From Nocardiopsis sp. YSL2 (GTDB taxonomy: Bacteria; Actinomycetota; Actinomycetes; Streptosporangiales; Streptosporangiaceae), in the NCBI RefSeq assembly GCF_030555055.1, contig NZ_JAMOAO010000001.1:3906001-3970000 (forward strand): a DNA stretch of 64,000 nt. Reading direction: 5' to 3'. The notes under the pieces were generated by a model. It was not told the origin of the DNA. It was given only the letters and a program-made list of their open reading frames with translations, and did not search any database. The position numbers and the translations under genes were made by a program. Below are positions 1 to 9,522 of the stretch, piece after piece (positions within the stretch are counted from its first letter, which is position 1; every line of letters begins with the position of its first letter).

Positions 1-141
1 CGCCAGAGCCGCGGTCGGCAGCGGTGAGCGCAGGAAGGACCGCATGGTGAGCAGTCCGAGCCGGGGCACCGCCAAGGGGCGGTAGCGCGGGGCCTTCCGC
101 GTCCTCGTGCGCTCGGCGCGCGGGAGTCTACGCCTGGCCAC
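1..141 (-). CDS. YhgE/Pip-type ABC permease, N-terminal fragment
   Basis: This is the start of a gene that runs off the left edge. A GTG at 141-139 overlaps the last codons of the upstream ATPase gene (stop 130-128), so the two are probably translationally coupled. The visible 47 residues are an arginine-rich cytoplasmic leader, then LGLLTMRSFLRSPLPTAALA, which resembles the entry to the first membrane helix in actinobacterial YhgE/Pip-domain membrane proteins. Those proteins typically follow exactly this kind of degenerate ATPase gene. The family belongs to the ABC-2-type exporter superfamily and its substrate is unknown. The identification rests on a short fragment plus the neighbour; the ATG at 45 is an alternative start. 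Confidence 0.55.
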   Translation of the reverse strand, partial: MARRRLPRAERTRTRKAPRYRPLAVPRLGLLTMRSFLRSPLPTAALA

Positions 142-958
142 TGGTGGGGTTCCCTTCGGTCCGGTCGTGGAGGAGTTCGTCGAGGGGGATCGAGTTCGGC
201 GCCGCGTGCCTGCCCCGTCCGCCGCGCTCCGTGTCGATCGTTCCGGCGGTGCCGGCGGGGGAGGGGGCCGCGCCGGCTCGGGCGTCGGATCCCTGCCGGA
301 GGGGGAAGGGGCCCTGTACGTCGCGGTCGACCGTGACGGGGCCCTCGACCAGCGCGGTGGGGTCGGCGCAGGTGGCGATCACGGTGAGCCCGGCGGTGGT
401 GAGGTCGCGCAGGGTCCGCCACATCTCCGCCTGGTGCTCGCGGCACAGTCCCGCGTCGACGTCGTCGACCGCCAGCAGCCGGGGTTCGTTGACCAGGGCC
501 AGAGCCGTGCCGAAGCGGCGCCGTTCCAGCATCGGCAGGTCCTTGACCAGCGTCGAGCGGTCGAGGTCGGCGAGTCCGGCGGCCGCCATGGCCTCGTCCG
601 TGGTGCCGCGGGCGGCGGGGCGCATCCGCAGCAGCAGGCCCTCGGCGAGGTGCTCGCGGACCCGGAGCCGGTCGTCGAGGTCGTTGACGCCCTCCATCAG
701 GCCGAGTGCGCTGATCCGCCGGGCCCGGCGCGCCTGCCGGGGCAGCTGGAAGCCGTCGACGTGCAGGGTGCCCGAACTGGGCTTCATCCGGCCGGTGAGC
801 GTCAGAAGCAGGGCACTGCGCCCGCCGCCGGAATCGGCCTGGAAGACGGTGAGCGTCCCCGGCCGGGCGGTGAACCCCACGCCCGAGTAGACGGTGCCTT
901 CGCGAGTGCCGAGTGTGACGTCCTCGGCGTGGACGCGAGCTCCGGTGGCCCGACGCAT
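128..958 (-). CDS. Degenerate ABC transporter ATP-binding protein (YhgE/Pip partner)
   Basis: The protein has 276 residues. The ATG at 958 is chosen because GGAGG lies about 10 bases upstream. It has the outline of an ABC ATPase but weakened motifs. The Walker A region at about residues 41-48 (DSGGGRSA) carries arginine where lysine is expected. The signature region at about 143-149 lacks LSGG. Walker B at about 161-168 reads LLAVDDVD, with aspartate in place of the catalytic glutamate, and no switch histidine is obvious after ATCADP. From memory, actinobacterial homologues paired with YhgE/Pip permeases share the GSGR-type Walker A, so this is a family trait rather than decay. The last 60 residues are a Gly/Arg-rich tail. 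It presumably energises or gates the permease encoded next. Confidence 0.7.
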   Translation of the reverse strand: MRRATGARVHAEDVTLGTREGTVYSGVGFTARPGTLTVFQADSGGGRSALLLTLTGRMKPSSGTLHVDGFQLPRQARRARRISALGLMEGVNDLDDRLRVREHLAEGLLLRMRPAARGTTDEAMAAAGLADLDRSTLVKDLPMLERRRFGTALALVNEPRLLAVDDVDAGLCREHQAEMWRTLRDLTTAGLTVIATCADPTALVEGPVTVDRDVQGPFPLRQGSDARAGAAPSPAGTAGTIDTERGGRGRHAAPNSIPLDELLHDRTEGNPTSGQA

Positions 959-977
959 TCTGATGGCCTCCCTCCAT

Positions 978-1003
978 TTTTGAACTGACCAGTCAGTACA
1001 AAA
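978..1003. promoter_or_regulatory. TetR-type operator (26-base inverted repeat)
   Basis: The core is ACTGAC-CA-GTCAGT at 984-997, a perfect 6-base inverted repeat. Flanking TTTTG (978-982) and CAAAA (999-1003) extend it to a 26-base near-palindrome with one mismatched pair. TGACNNGTCA-type palindromes are common operators of TetR-family repressors. It lies about 20 bases upstream of the ABC ATPase start and could cover its promoter. No TetR gene is adjacent on this side; in related loci the regulator often lies beyond the permease, outside the window. Confidence 0.7.
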
Positions 1004-1174
1004 GCGACGGGTCCACGGTACTCCCGCGAACCCCTCCGCTCGAGCGTTGGCGACTGTGGGCTCGGGCACAACGCACCGCGCGCGGAGCTGCCGTGCTTTT
1101 TACGCGCTCGCGAGCTCGCGGCGGGATAGGCGAGGATGGGAGCGGACTGGCCGTGGCTGACGGAAGGAAACGGG

Positions 1175-1948
1175 ATGTCGGAGATCGCCGAGCGCGTCAG
1201 GCGGGTCCTGGACGACCCGGGGCTGTGGCCGCGGGAGCCGAGGGAGGCCACCGCGCTGCAGCGCGAGATGGCCGGCCGGGTGCGTGAGGAGCCGTTGGAC
1301 GCCGACGCCGTTCGGTTCGTCGCCGGGCTGGACGTCAGCTACGCCAGGGACGACTCCGCGCTCGCGGCGGCGGCCGTCGTACTGGACGTGCGGACGATGG
1401 AGGTGGTGGACTCCGCCGTCATCTCGGCCGAGCCCTCCTTCCCCTACATCTCCGGGCTGTTCGCCTTCCGGGAGTCGCCGCCCGTCCTGGAGGCGCTCGG
1501 GCGGCTCACGGTCACCCCTGACGTCTACCTGTGCGACGGGTTCGGCCTGGCCCATCCGCGGCGGTTCGGCGTCGCCTGCCATCTGGGCGTGCTGCTGGAC
1601 CTGCCCGTGGTGGGCTCGGCGAAGTCCGTCCTCTACGGAAGGCACTCCGTGCCCGGCGACGCGAGGGGCTCGTGGACGCCCATGGTCGCGGGGCGCTCGG
1701 AGGTGGTGGCGGACTCCGCCGCCCTGGCCGCGGACGGGGCCGAGGTCATCGGCCGTGTGCTGCGCACCCGCGCCGGGGTCAAGCCGGTCTACGTGTCGGT
1801 GGGGCACCGGGTGGACCTGGCGGGCGCCGCCGACCTCGTGCTGCGCCTGTCCCCCAGGTACCGGGTGCCCGAACCCGTCCGGCACGCCGACCGTCTGTGC
1901 GGCGAGCACCGCAAAGCGGTCCTCGCCGCACGGAACGGCTCACAGTAG
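1175..1948 (+). CDS. nfi: Endonuclease V
   Basis: A 257-residue deoxyinosine 3'-endonuclease, a DNA repair enzyme that nicks the second phosphodiester bond 3' of deaminated adenine (hypoxanthine). The family's metal ligands are visible: D53 in GLDVSY, E100 in the motif PYISGLFAFRE, and D121 in LCDGFGLAHPRRFG. GSAKSVLYG carries the conserved lysine. The Tyr in PYISG matches the wedge motif that separates the damaged base pair. ATG 1175 is chosen over 1136 because AAGGAAA sits just upstream and the family starts near here. Length matches the 220-260 residues usual in bacteria. It is a single gene converging on guaB1. Confidence 0.93.
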   Translation: MSEIAERVRRVLDDPGLWPREPREATALQREMAGRVREEPLDADAVRFVAGLDVSYARDDSALAAAAVVLDVRTMEVVDSAVISAEPSFPYISGLFAFRESPPVLEALGRLTVTPDVYLCDGFGLAHPRRFGVACHLGVLLDLPVVGSAKSVLYGRHSVPGDARGSWTPMVAGRSEVVADSAALAADGAEVIGRVLRTRAGVKPVYVSVGHRVDLAGAADLVLRLSPRYRVPEPVRHADRLCGEHRKAVLAARNGSQ

Positions 1949-1988
1949 CCCCCGACCGCCACCCACGGGTGGGGTGACCCCCGAGCAC

Positions 1989-2011
1989 GGGCCGAAGCGA
2001 AGCGGAGGCCC
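1989..2011. terminator. Inverted element GGGCC...GGCCC between converging genes
   Basis: GGGCC at 1989-1993 pairs with GGCCC at 2007-2011, with an interior of three-base GAA/GC alternations. It lies in the 79-base gap between nfi and guaB1, which converge, so it may act as a bidirectional terminator. The stem is short and no T-tract follows. On the minus strand its sequence closely matches elements near 9283-9312 and 43114-43195, so it may be a solo copy of a dispersed intergenic repeat. Confidence 0.5.
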
Positions 2012-2027
2012 CGAGGAACACAGTCCT

Positions 2028-3569
<1,542 letters not shown>

Positions 3570-3701
3570 TTAGGCCGGGCGACACCCGATCTGGCATGAT
3601 GACTCGATTCCCGCCTACTCGGCCCCTTCCCGTGTCCACGGTCTGTGCCTGAGCGCGACCGGACGATGGCGTGTGGGAACGGGCACTTCTGGAGATCCCG
3701 A

Positions 3702-4622
3702 ATGTCGCGTTTCACGTTCGCGCAAGTCAAGGAAGAGACCTACAAGCCCAGGGACGCCTGGTGGACGGTCTTCCTGGTCGACCCGCTCGCGGGCCGTCTC
3801 GTGGTCTGGACCGCGAACCGCACCAACATGACACCCAACCAGCTCACGCTCGGTGCCGGCGTACTGGGCCTGGCGTCCGCCGTGTGCTTCGCGCTGCCCG
3901 GCTGGCAGGTTCCCGCCTCCTGGGCGTGGCTCGTGCTGGGCGGTCTGCTGTTCCACCTCAGCTTCGTTCTGGACTGCATGGACGGCAAGATCGCCCGCCT
4001 CAAGGGCAACGGGACGGTGTTCGGGGCCTGGGTGGACTTCGTCTTCGACCGGATCCGCTTCTTCGGCTGCCTGATGGCGCTGCTGGTCGGCCAGTGGGCG
4101 GCCACGGGGAACGTCGCCTACCTGGTCGTGGCGCCGGTCGTGGTCTTCTTCGACCTGCTGCGCTACCTCAACGCCGCCCAGGTCGCCAAGACGCGCAAGA
4201 CCATGCGGCGGGTGCTCGCGGAGGACTCGGGCGACGAAGCGCAGATCCGTGCGGCGGCGGTCGGCGACGACGACCCCGAGAACGAGGACTCCGACACCGA
4301 CGCCCCGGCGCGTCCCGCCGCCGGCGGCGGCTCCCTCTACGCCCGCGTGCGGGACGTCCTGCTCCGGCACCGGGTGCGGCCGCACCTGTTCAGCGGCATC
4401 GAGTTCGAGATGTTCGTGTGCGTGGTCGCCCCGGTGACCGTCCTGGTGTCCTTCTTCACGCCGCTCAACAGCCTCATCATCCCCGTCGCGGTGCTGTCGT
4501 GCCTGGCCCTGGCCTTCTTCGAGGTCGTCCTGGTGCTGCGCCTGTGGCGTGAGACGCGGCGCTTCGAGGCCCGTCGCCGGGAGACGGCCTCCTCCGCCCC
4601 CCTGGCGGTCGGCGAGAGCTGA
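3702..4622 (+). CDS. CDP-alcohol phosphatidyltransferase family membrane protein
   Basis: An integral membrane enzyme of 306 residues. The CDP-OH-P motif DG..AR........G...D...D is intact in the stretch beginning DCMDGKIARLKGNG and ending WVDFVFD, at about residues 89-114. Such enzymes transfer a phosphatidyl or phospho-alcohol group from a CDP-alcohol to a second alcohol in the membrane. Several hydrophobic helices flank the motif, and a charged, Asp/Glu-rich cytoplasmic loop of roughly 50 residues (about 180-230) separates two helical halves, longer than in pgsA or cdsA-type enzymes. ATG 3702 has GGAGA seven bases upstream. The substrate cannot be read from the sequence; phospholipid or inositol-lipid synthesis is possible. 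Confidence 0.8.
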   Translation: MSRFTFAQVKEETYKPRDAWWTVFLVDPLAGRLVVWTANRTNMTPNQLTLGAGVLGLASAVCFALPGWQVPASWAWLVLGGLLFHLSFVLDCMDGKIARLKGNGTVFGAWVDFVFDRIRFFGCLMALLVGQWAATGNVAYLVVAPVVVFFDLLRYLNAAQVAKTRKTMRRVLAEDSGDEAQIRAAAVGDDDPENEDSDTDAPARPAAGGGSLYARVRDVLLRHRVRPHLFSGIEFEMFVCVVAPVTVLVSFFTPLNSLIIPVAVLSCLALAFFEVVLVLRLWRETRRFEARRRETASSAPLAVGES

Positions 4623-4632
4623 TCCCGCGCGT

Positions 4633-4678
4633 GCGAAGGCCCCCGGGCCCCCTTGCGGAGGGGCCCGGGGGCCTTCGC
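4633..4678. terminator. Strong bidirectional hairpin
   Basis: A perfect 19-base stem (4633-4651 with 4660-4678) with an 8-base loop lies between two converging genes. It has no T-tract on either side, as is common for actinobacterial terminators. Confidence 0.85.
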
Positions 4679-4732
4679 GTCGGTACTCGGCCGACGCCCC
4701 GGGTCCGTACCGCGGACCGCCGCCGACCCGGG

Positions 4733-5902
4733 TCAGGCCTTCTTCTCGACCGCGGGCGCGCCGCCGGCGTCGTCGGCCGGAGTCTCACGGGCCACGGCGC
4801 CGTGGGCCGGAGCGTCCCCTCGCAGGAGCCACCTCAGGCGCGGTTCCACCGCCCACTGCAGGGCCTTGCGGACCCACGGGGTGCACAGGAGCAGGGTGAT
4901 GCCGATGCCGATCCCGATGGCGAGTGCCAGCCCCACGGCTCCGTCCATCTCCTCGTACCAGGGCGTGGCCTTGAGCAGGATCAGGGCCACGGAGTGGCCG
5001 AGGTAGACGAAGAGCGTGTAGGCGCCGAGCGACGTGATCCACATCCGGCGCTTGGGCGTGAGCGCGAGCACCGCGATGGTCATCGCCAGTGCCAGGCCCA
5101 TGAACGCCAGCCGGATGCCCATGCTGGGCATGATCGGGTCGATGTCCCGGTCGGTGAGGCTGTCCTTCCAGAACAGCCAGTCCCGGCTCAGCCGGTCGGA
5201 GATGGGGACCGCGAGCACCGCCGTGGAGACGAGGACGGCCACGGACAGGACCCGCACCCAGACCCGGTCGAGGTAGGCGAAGTGCGCGCGGCGCAGGCTC
5301 AGGCCCAGCACGAAGAAGGGCAGGAAGCTGAGTACACGGCCCAGGGCCAGGGTGCCTCCGCCGAGGTCGGTGGTGGAGGCGAACACCGAGATGAGCACCG
5401 CGATGGCCACCGGCCAGCGGAGCCGCTGCCACACGGGCACGCTCAGCCGCCACATGAACAGGGCCACCAGGAACCACAGCGTCCAGGTCGGCCTGAGCAC
5501 CGACAGGGAGTCGGGCAGCCCTCCGCGCTCGATGCCGTAGATCGTCTGGTGGATGGTCCAGAACACGAGGTAGGGCACGGCCAGCGACACGACCAGCTTC
5601 TCCACGCGGCGCGACGAGGCGTCGAAGGACCGTGAGAGGTAGCCGCTGATCATGATGAACGCGGGCATGTGGAAGAAGTAGATCCAGTAGTAGAGGGCAC
5701 TGGCGGGCCCGTAGTCGCGCAGCGGTTCGATCGCGTGGCCGACGACGACTAGCGCGATCAGGATGAACTTGGCGTTGTCGAGCCGCGCGTCACGTCCGGG
5801 CGCGCGTTCGGACACCGGACCCCCGGGCGCGGCGGGAAGAGTGGCCGGGGCCGACCCCGACCCTGGCTGATGGGACGCTGAACTGACGGTGGATGAGGCC
5901 AC
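4733..5902 (-). CDS. Acyltransferase 3 family membrane protein
   Basis: A multi-pass protein of 389 residues with about ten hydrophobic segments. The N-terminal segment LDNAKFILIALVVVGHAIEP carries the family histidine, and YFFHMPAFIMISGYL follows, both typical of Acyltransferase_3 (OafA/NolL-like) enzymes that O-acetylate or O-acylate surface carbohydrates. The first 40 residues are Ser/Pro/Ala-rich and the C-terminus is an Asp/Ala-rich cytoplasmic tail. GTG 5902 is preferred because GGAGA lies about eight bases upstream; an ATG at 5953 or a GTG nearer LDNAKF are alternatives. The acceptor is unknown and no glycan cluster adjoins it. Confidence 0.8.
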   Translation of the reverse strand: MASSTVSSASHQPGSGSAPATLPAAPGGPVSERAPGRDARLDNAKFILIALVVVGHAIEPLRDYGPASALYYWIYFFHMPAFIMISGYLSRSFDASSRRVEKLVVSLAVPYLVFWTIHQTIYGIERGGLPDSLSVLRPTWTLWFLVALFMWRLSVPVWQRLRWPVAIAVLISVFASTTDLGGGTLALGRVLSFLPFFVLGLSLRRAHFAYLDRVWVRVLSVAVLVSTAVLAVPISDRLSRDWLFWKDSLTDRDIDPIMPSMGIRLAFMGLALAMTIAVLALTPKRRMWITSLGAYTLFVYLGHSVALILLKATPWYEEMDGAVGLALAIGIGIGITLLLCTPWVRKALQWAVEPRLRWLLRGDAPAHGAVARETPADDAGGAPAVEKKA

Positions 5903-6312
5903 GAACGGTCTCCGAGACGACGGGTGCGGTATGACGGTGTGCGCTGGGCCCACGGCCCGAGTGGTGGGCCGAGACCGGCGGGGGATGTCGGAACGCTGGT
6001 CGGTGCCGCGTGGCGGATGGCCCGGGAGGAGGACACCGAAGGTCGGATGAATTCGACTCGTGCGTCGTTACCCTACTGAGACATCGTGGAGCACGCCAGG
6101 GGTTTCGCCAAATCGGGAGAAAGGGCGGTGGCGTCGCTCACCCTCGTGCCGGGCGCCGACCATCAGGGGATGGTAACCCATGGGTGCGGAGTCGTGTGCC
6201 TTGGGTGACCATGGCAGTGTGGGGCGGCGACGGCCGCGCAGATAGGCTGCACACAGGCCGAGGCGCCGCGCAGGCGTTCGCCCAGTCGAGATCGAAGAAG
6301 GCGGTGGAAACC
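5903..6312. other. Gene-free divergent region
   Basis: About 410 bases separate the divergent acyltransferase and M20 genes. No convincing coding frame or RNA gene was seen. TAGGCT at 6243-6248 and TACCCT at 6069-6074 are candidate -10 hexamers for the plus strand, but neither has a good -35 partner. Confidence 0.4.
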
Positions 6313-8322
6313 GTGCCGCACGCGGTGGACCCCAACCGTGCAGCCCAGCACGGCAGTGTGGTCATGCGACTCCTCGACGAGATCTTTCCGCTCGTCGAGG
6401 GGTTCTATGTCGACCTGCACAAGAACCCGGAGCTCTCCCACTCCGAACATCGCACCGCCAGCGGCGTCGCCGAGTGGCTGACCCGCACGGGCTACGAGGT
6501 CCACAAGGGCGTCGGCGGCACCGGCGTGGTCGGTGTGCTGCGCAACGGCCCCGGCCCCACGGTGATGCTGCGCGCCGACATGGACGCCCTCCCCCTGGAG
6601 GAGCGGACCGGGCTGCCCTACGCCAGCACGGCGCACGCGACCGACGGTGAGGGCAAGGAGGTCCCCGTCATGCACGCGTGCGGCCACGACGCCCACACCG
6701 CGTGCCTGGTCGGCGCGGCCGACCTGCTGTCGGAGACCCGTGAGGAGTGGGCCGGCACCGTCATGGTCGTCGCCCAGCCCGCCGAGGAGACCCTCGACGG
6801 AGCCCAGGCGATGCTCGACGACGGGCTCTACGAGCGCTTCGGCCGCCCCGACGTCATCCTCGGGCAGCACCTGGGTCCGCAGCCCGCCGGACTCATCTCC
6901 CACCGCGCCGGCGTCATCCTGGGCGCCGCCGACTCCTACCGGGTGCGCATCTTCGGCGAGGGCGGCCACGCCTCCCAGCCGCACACCACCATCGACCCGG
7001 TGCTCGTCGCCGCGCACATCGTCACGCGCCTGCAGGGCGTGGTCTCGCGGGAGATCAGCCCGAGCGAGATGGCCGTCCTCACGGTCGGGCGCATCCAGGC
7101 CGGGACCAAGGCCAACATCATCCCGGACGAGGCCTACCTCGAAGTCAACACCCGGGCCCTCAACGACAACGTGGCCCGGCAGCTCGAAGCGGCCATCGAG
7201 CGCATCGTGCGCGCCGAGGCCGCGGCCTCCGGCGCCACCCGCGAACCCGAGATCGAGCGCTTCGAGGGCGCCGGCATCACGGTCAACGACCCCACCAGCA
7301 CCGCCGAGGTGGCCGCAGCCCACCACGCCTACTTCGGTGACGACTACGTCATCCACCTGCCCGACCCCTTCCCGGGCACGGAGGACTTCAGCTGCTTCGG
7401 CCTGCCCGGCGACCCGCAGCCCATCCCGTACGTGTTCTGGTTCGTGGGCGCCACCCCGCACGACGTGTGGGAGGCCGCCCCGGGCGACACCCCCTACGAG
7501 AAGATGGGCAACGTCCCCAGCAACCACTCGCCGTTCTTCGCGCCCTCCCGCGAACCCACGCTGCGCGCCGGACTCGCGGCCATCACCGTCGCCGCGCTGT
7601 CCTACCTCGGCAGCGAGCGGTCCGCGCAGCCGGCGCCGACGCCGGGCGCGGCGTCCATGGGCGGGGCCTACCAGGAGCACCCCTACGACGGCGGGCCCGA
7701 GCCGGTCGGGGACCCCTTCCCCGTCCACGACGCCCCGCCGCCGGCCGGCGACCCCGTCGGGGCCTCCGACGACTCCTACGGCCCGCCCCCGGCGGGTCCG
7801 CGGCAGTCGGCCGACCCCTACGGTCCGCCGCCCGGTGAACCTGCTCACCCCAGCGGCTACGGCCCGGTGCCGGGAGAGGCGGCGCCCGGCGACTCCTACG
7901 ACGAGCCCGCGGGTTCCCACGGCCCGCCCAAGGGCGAGCCGTACGCGCCCCGGGCCGAGGGCGGCGCGCCGCAGGAGGCCAACGACGCCTACGACAGCGC
8001 GTTCCTGGCCTCCTCCTGGCCCGAGCCGGGACAGGAGGACCCGGCCAAGTCCACCCATGACGCCGACATGGACGCCGTCATCGGGGCACAGGACGAGGAA
8101 CTGCGCGAGGAGTGGCGCGGCGAGAAGGCCGAGGAGTCCACGCTGTCGGCGGACATGGCCGCCATCCTGGACGACGACCCCCAGGGTCCCCCGCCCCAGG
8201 GGCCGCCGCACGGGCAGCCCTCGGGCCCGGCGTTCGGCGGGCCGCCGCCCAGGGGCGACGCCCACCAGGCGCCCCCGCCCGGCCCCGACGACGACCTGCC
8301 CGACTCCGAGTACCGCCTGTGA
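6313..8322 (+). CDS. M20-family metallohydrolase with long disordered C-terminal tail
   Basis: The first ~430 residues form a complete M20 amidohydrolase (hippurate hydrolase/N-acyl-amino-acid or carboxypeptidase type). LRADMDALPLEE and HACGHDAHT at 120-128 supply the two-zinc site, EGGHASQPHT lies in the lid domain, and PGTEDFSCFG lies near the end. Such enzymes cleave N-acyl or peptide bonds of small substrates in the cytoplasm. The remaining ~235 residues are Pro/Gly/Asp/Tyr-rich with repeats such as DSYGPPP and DPYGPPP, ending in an acidic segment with STLSADMAAILDDD. Usual family members stop at about 400-430. GTG 6313 is the chosen start (GGTGGAA upstream); ATG 6364 is possible. The stop is six bases before the M48 gene, suggesting an operon. 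Confidence 0.85.
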   Translation: MPHAVDPNRAAQHGSVVMRLLDEIFPLVEGFYVDLHKNPELSHSEHRTASGVAEWLTRTGYEVHKGVGGTGVVGVLRNGPGPTVMLRADMDALPLEERTGLPYASTAHATDGEGKEVPVMHACGHDAHTACLVGAADLLSETREEWAGTVMVVAQPAEETLDGAQAMLDDGLYERFGRPDVILGQHLGPQPAGLISHRAGVILGAADSYRVRIFGEGGHASQPHTTIDPVLVAAHIVTRLQGVVSREISPSEMAVLTVGRIQAGTKANIIPDEAYLEVNTRALNDNVARQLEAAIERIVRAEAAASGATREPEIERFEGAGITVNDPTSTAEVAAAHHAYFGDDYVIHLPDPFPGTEDFSCFGLPGDPQPIPYVFWFVGATPHDVWEAAPGDTPYEKMGNVPSNHSPFFAPSREPTLRAGLAAITVAALSYLGSERSAQPAPTPGAASMGGAYQEHPYDGGPEPVGDPFPVHDAPPPAGDPVGASDDSYGPPPAGPRQSADPYGPPPGEPAHPSGYGPVPGEAAPGDSYDEPAGSHGPPKGEPYAPRAEGGAPQEANDAYDSAFLASSWPEPGQEDPAKSTHDADMDAVIGAQDEELREEWRGEKAEESTLSADMAAILDDDPQGPPPQGPPHGQPSGPAFGGPPPRGDAHQAPPPGPDDDLPDSEYRL

Positions 8323-8328
8323 CCCCGG

Positions 8329-9132
8329 ATGGGGATCATCGCCCGGCGCTGGGGTGATCCCCGTCTGGCGCGGGAACTGCGCCATCCGCTGGAGAACAGG
8401 CTCCTGTTCGTGTGCGTGGCCGTCACGTGCCTGGCGGTCGTGGGCGCGCTCAGCCGCGCCTACGCGGGCGAGCCCGGCGAACCGCTGCTGCTGTTGAGCA
8501 TCCCCGCGCTCGTGTACTTCGTGCGCGGCCAGCTCTTCGCGCGCCAGCGGATCAACGGGGTACGCATCACCGAGGACCAGTTCCCCGAGGCGCACCGGAT
8601 GGTCGTCGAGGCCGCGGCGGTGTTCAACATGCGCCGTGTGCCCGAGGCCTACGTCGTCCTGGGCAACGGCGTGCTCAACGCGTTCGCGTCGGGGCACGGC
8701 AGCCGCCGCTACGTGGCCATCAACAGCGACCTGTTCGAGCTGGGCGGCCGCCTCGCCGACCCGGACGCGCTGCGGTTCGTCATCGGCCACGAGGTCGGCC
8801 ACATCGCCGCCGGGCACACGTCGTTCCTCCGGCACTTCGGCATCTCCGTGGCCAACGTCGTCCCCGGGGTGGGCAGCACCCTCGGGCGGGCGCAGGAGTA
8901 CACCGCCGACAACCACGCCCACCTGTACTGTCCCGAGGGCGCGCAGGGGCTGCGGACGTTCGTGGCGGGCAAGTACCTCTACACCGCGGTGGACTTCGAC
9001 GCCGTCGCCGCGCGCGCCCGGACCGACACCGGGTTCTTCGTCCTGCTGGTCAACCTGCTCTCCAGCCACCCGGTGAACACGTTCCGGTTTGCCGCGCTGG
9101 CCGACCGCAGCCGACCGGGGCGGGTGCTCTGA
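8329..9132 (+). CDS. M48-family zinc metalloprotease, membrane-anchored
   Basis: A 267-residue protein with two N-terminal hydrophobic helices (about residues 25-62), then a peptidase M48 domain. The zinc motif HEVGH is at 154-158 within FVIGHEVGHIAAGH, and the downstream glutamate ligand is in AQEYTADNHA. It resembles the HtpX/Ste24 class, which degrades misfolded or damaged membrane proteins. Local phrases such as YVAINSDLFE and LVNLLSSHPVNTFR match actinobacterial M48 homologues. The ATG is six bases past the stop of the M20 gene with little room for its own ribosome site, so translation is probably coupled. Pairing of the two hydrolases is seen here; a joint function is only inference. 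Confidence 0.87.
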   Translation: MGIIARRWGDPRLARELRHPLENRLLFVCVAVTCLAVVGALSRAYAGEPGEPLLLLSIPALVYFVRGQLFARQRINGVRITEDQFPEAHRMVVEAAAVFNMRRVPEAYVVLGNGVLNAFASGHGSRRYVAINSDLFELGGRLADPDALRFVIGHEVGHIAAGHTSFLRHFGISVANVVPGVGSTLGRAQEYTADNHAHLYCPEGAQGLRTFVAGKYLYTAVDFDAVAARARTDTGFFVLLVNLLSSHPVNTFRFAALADRSRPGRVL

Positions 9133-9138
9133 GGGGGT

Positions 9139-9188
9139 GGGGTGGTTCGGGGCGCTTCACGCCGGGGTGGTTCGGGGCGCTTCACGCC
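9139..9188 (+). repeat. Perfect 25-base tandem duplication
   Basis: Bases 9139-9163 and 9164-9188 are identical, each reading GGGGTGGTTCGG then GGCGCTTCACGCC. They sit seven bases after the M48 gene's stop. Confidence 0.95.
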
Positions 9189-9339
9189 GGGTCCTTCGTC
9201 GTCGACTTGCCTTGCTCGCAAGCTCGCTGCGGCCCCGTCTCCTCCTGCAGGCCCCGGCGCGCCCCTCACCCGTGCTTTCCTTGGGCCTCCGCTCGTTCCT
9301 CGCTTTGGCCCGATCAACCCCCCTGTGGTCCCGGCAGGT

Positions 9340-9464
9340 CCGTTGACCTTCAACCCCCTGCGGATCTGTCAGTGGAACGGCTTGCGTCCGACCCCCTGTG
9401 GTCCTGGTCCTGGCAGGTCGAACCGTTGACCTTCAACCCCCTGCGGATCTGTCAGTGGAACGGC
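9340..9464 (+). repeat. 42-base direct repeat on an 83-base period
   Basis: Bases 9340-9381 and 9423-9464 are identical over 42 positions, beginning CCGTTGACCTTCAACCCCC and ending GTCAGTGGAACGGC. The material between them is similar to the flanks but contains short insertions, so this is a diverged tandem array rather than a single duplication. Confidence 0.9.
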
Positions 9465-9522
9465 ATACGTCCAACTCCCCTGGGGGCCTGGGGCCCTGTG
9501 GTTCTGCGGGGCTGCGTGGGGC

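Larger units (their letters stand above)
9133..9522. repeat. Repeat-filled gap between converging genes
   Basis: This 390-base gap has no credible gene. It holds a 25-base tandem duplication (9139-9188), an inverted element with halves GGGCCTCCGCTCGT (9283-9296) and CTCGCTTTGGCCCG (9299-9312), and five degenerate units headed CCCCCTGYGG or a close variant at 9319, 9354, 9392, 9437 and 9475. The same unit and the same inverted element recur at 43.1-43.35 kb. Confidence 0.8.

Noticed and set aside
6163..9069. Very long open frame antisense to the M20 and M48 genes
   Set aside because: High G+C keeps antisense frames open. Its translation is Val/Gly/Arg/His-rich with no recognisable domain, while the plus strand encodes two complete enzymes.
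9319..9484. CRISPR-like array
   Set aside because: Units are 35-45 bases with conserved heads and drifting interiors, not identical repeats with unique spacers, and no cas genes are present.
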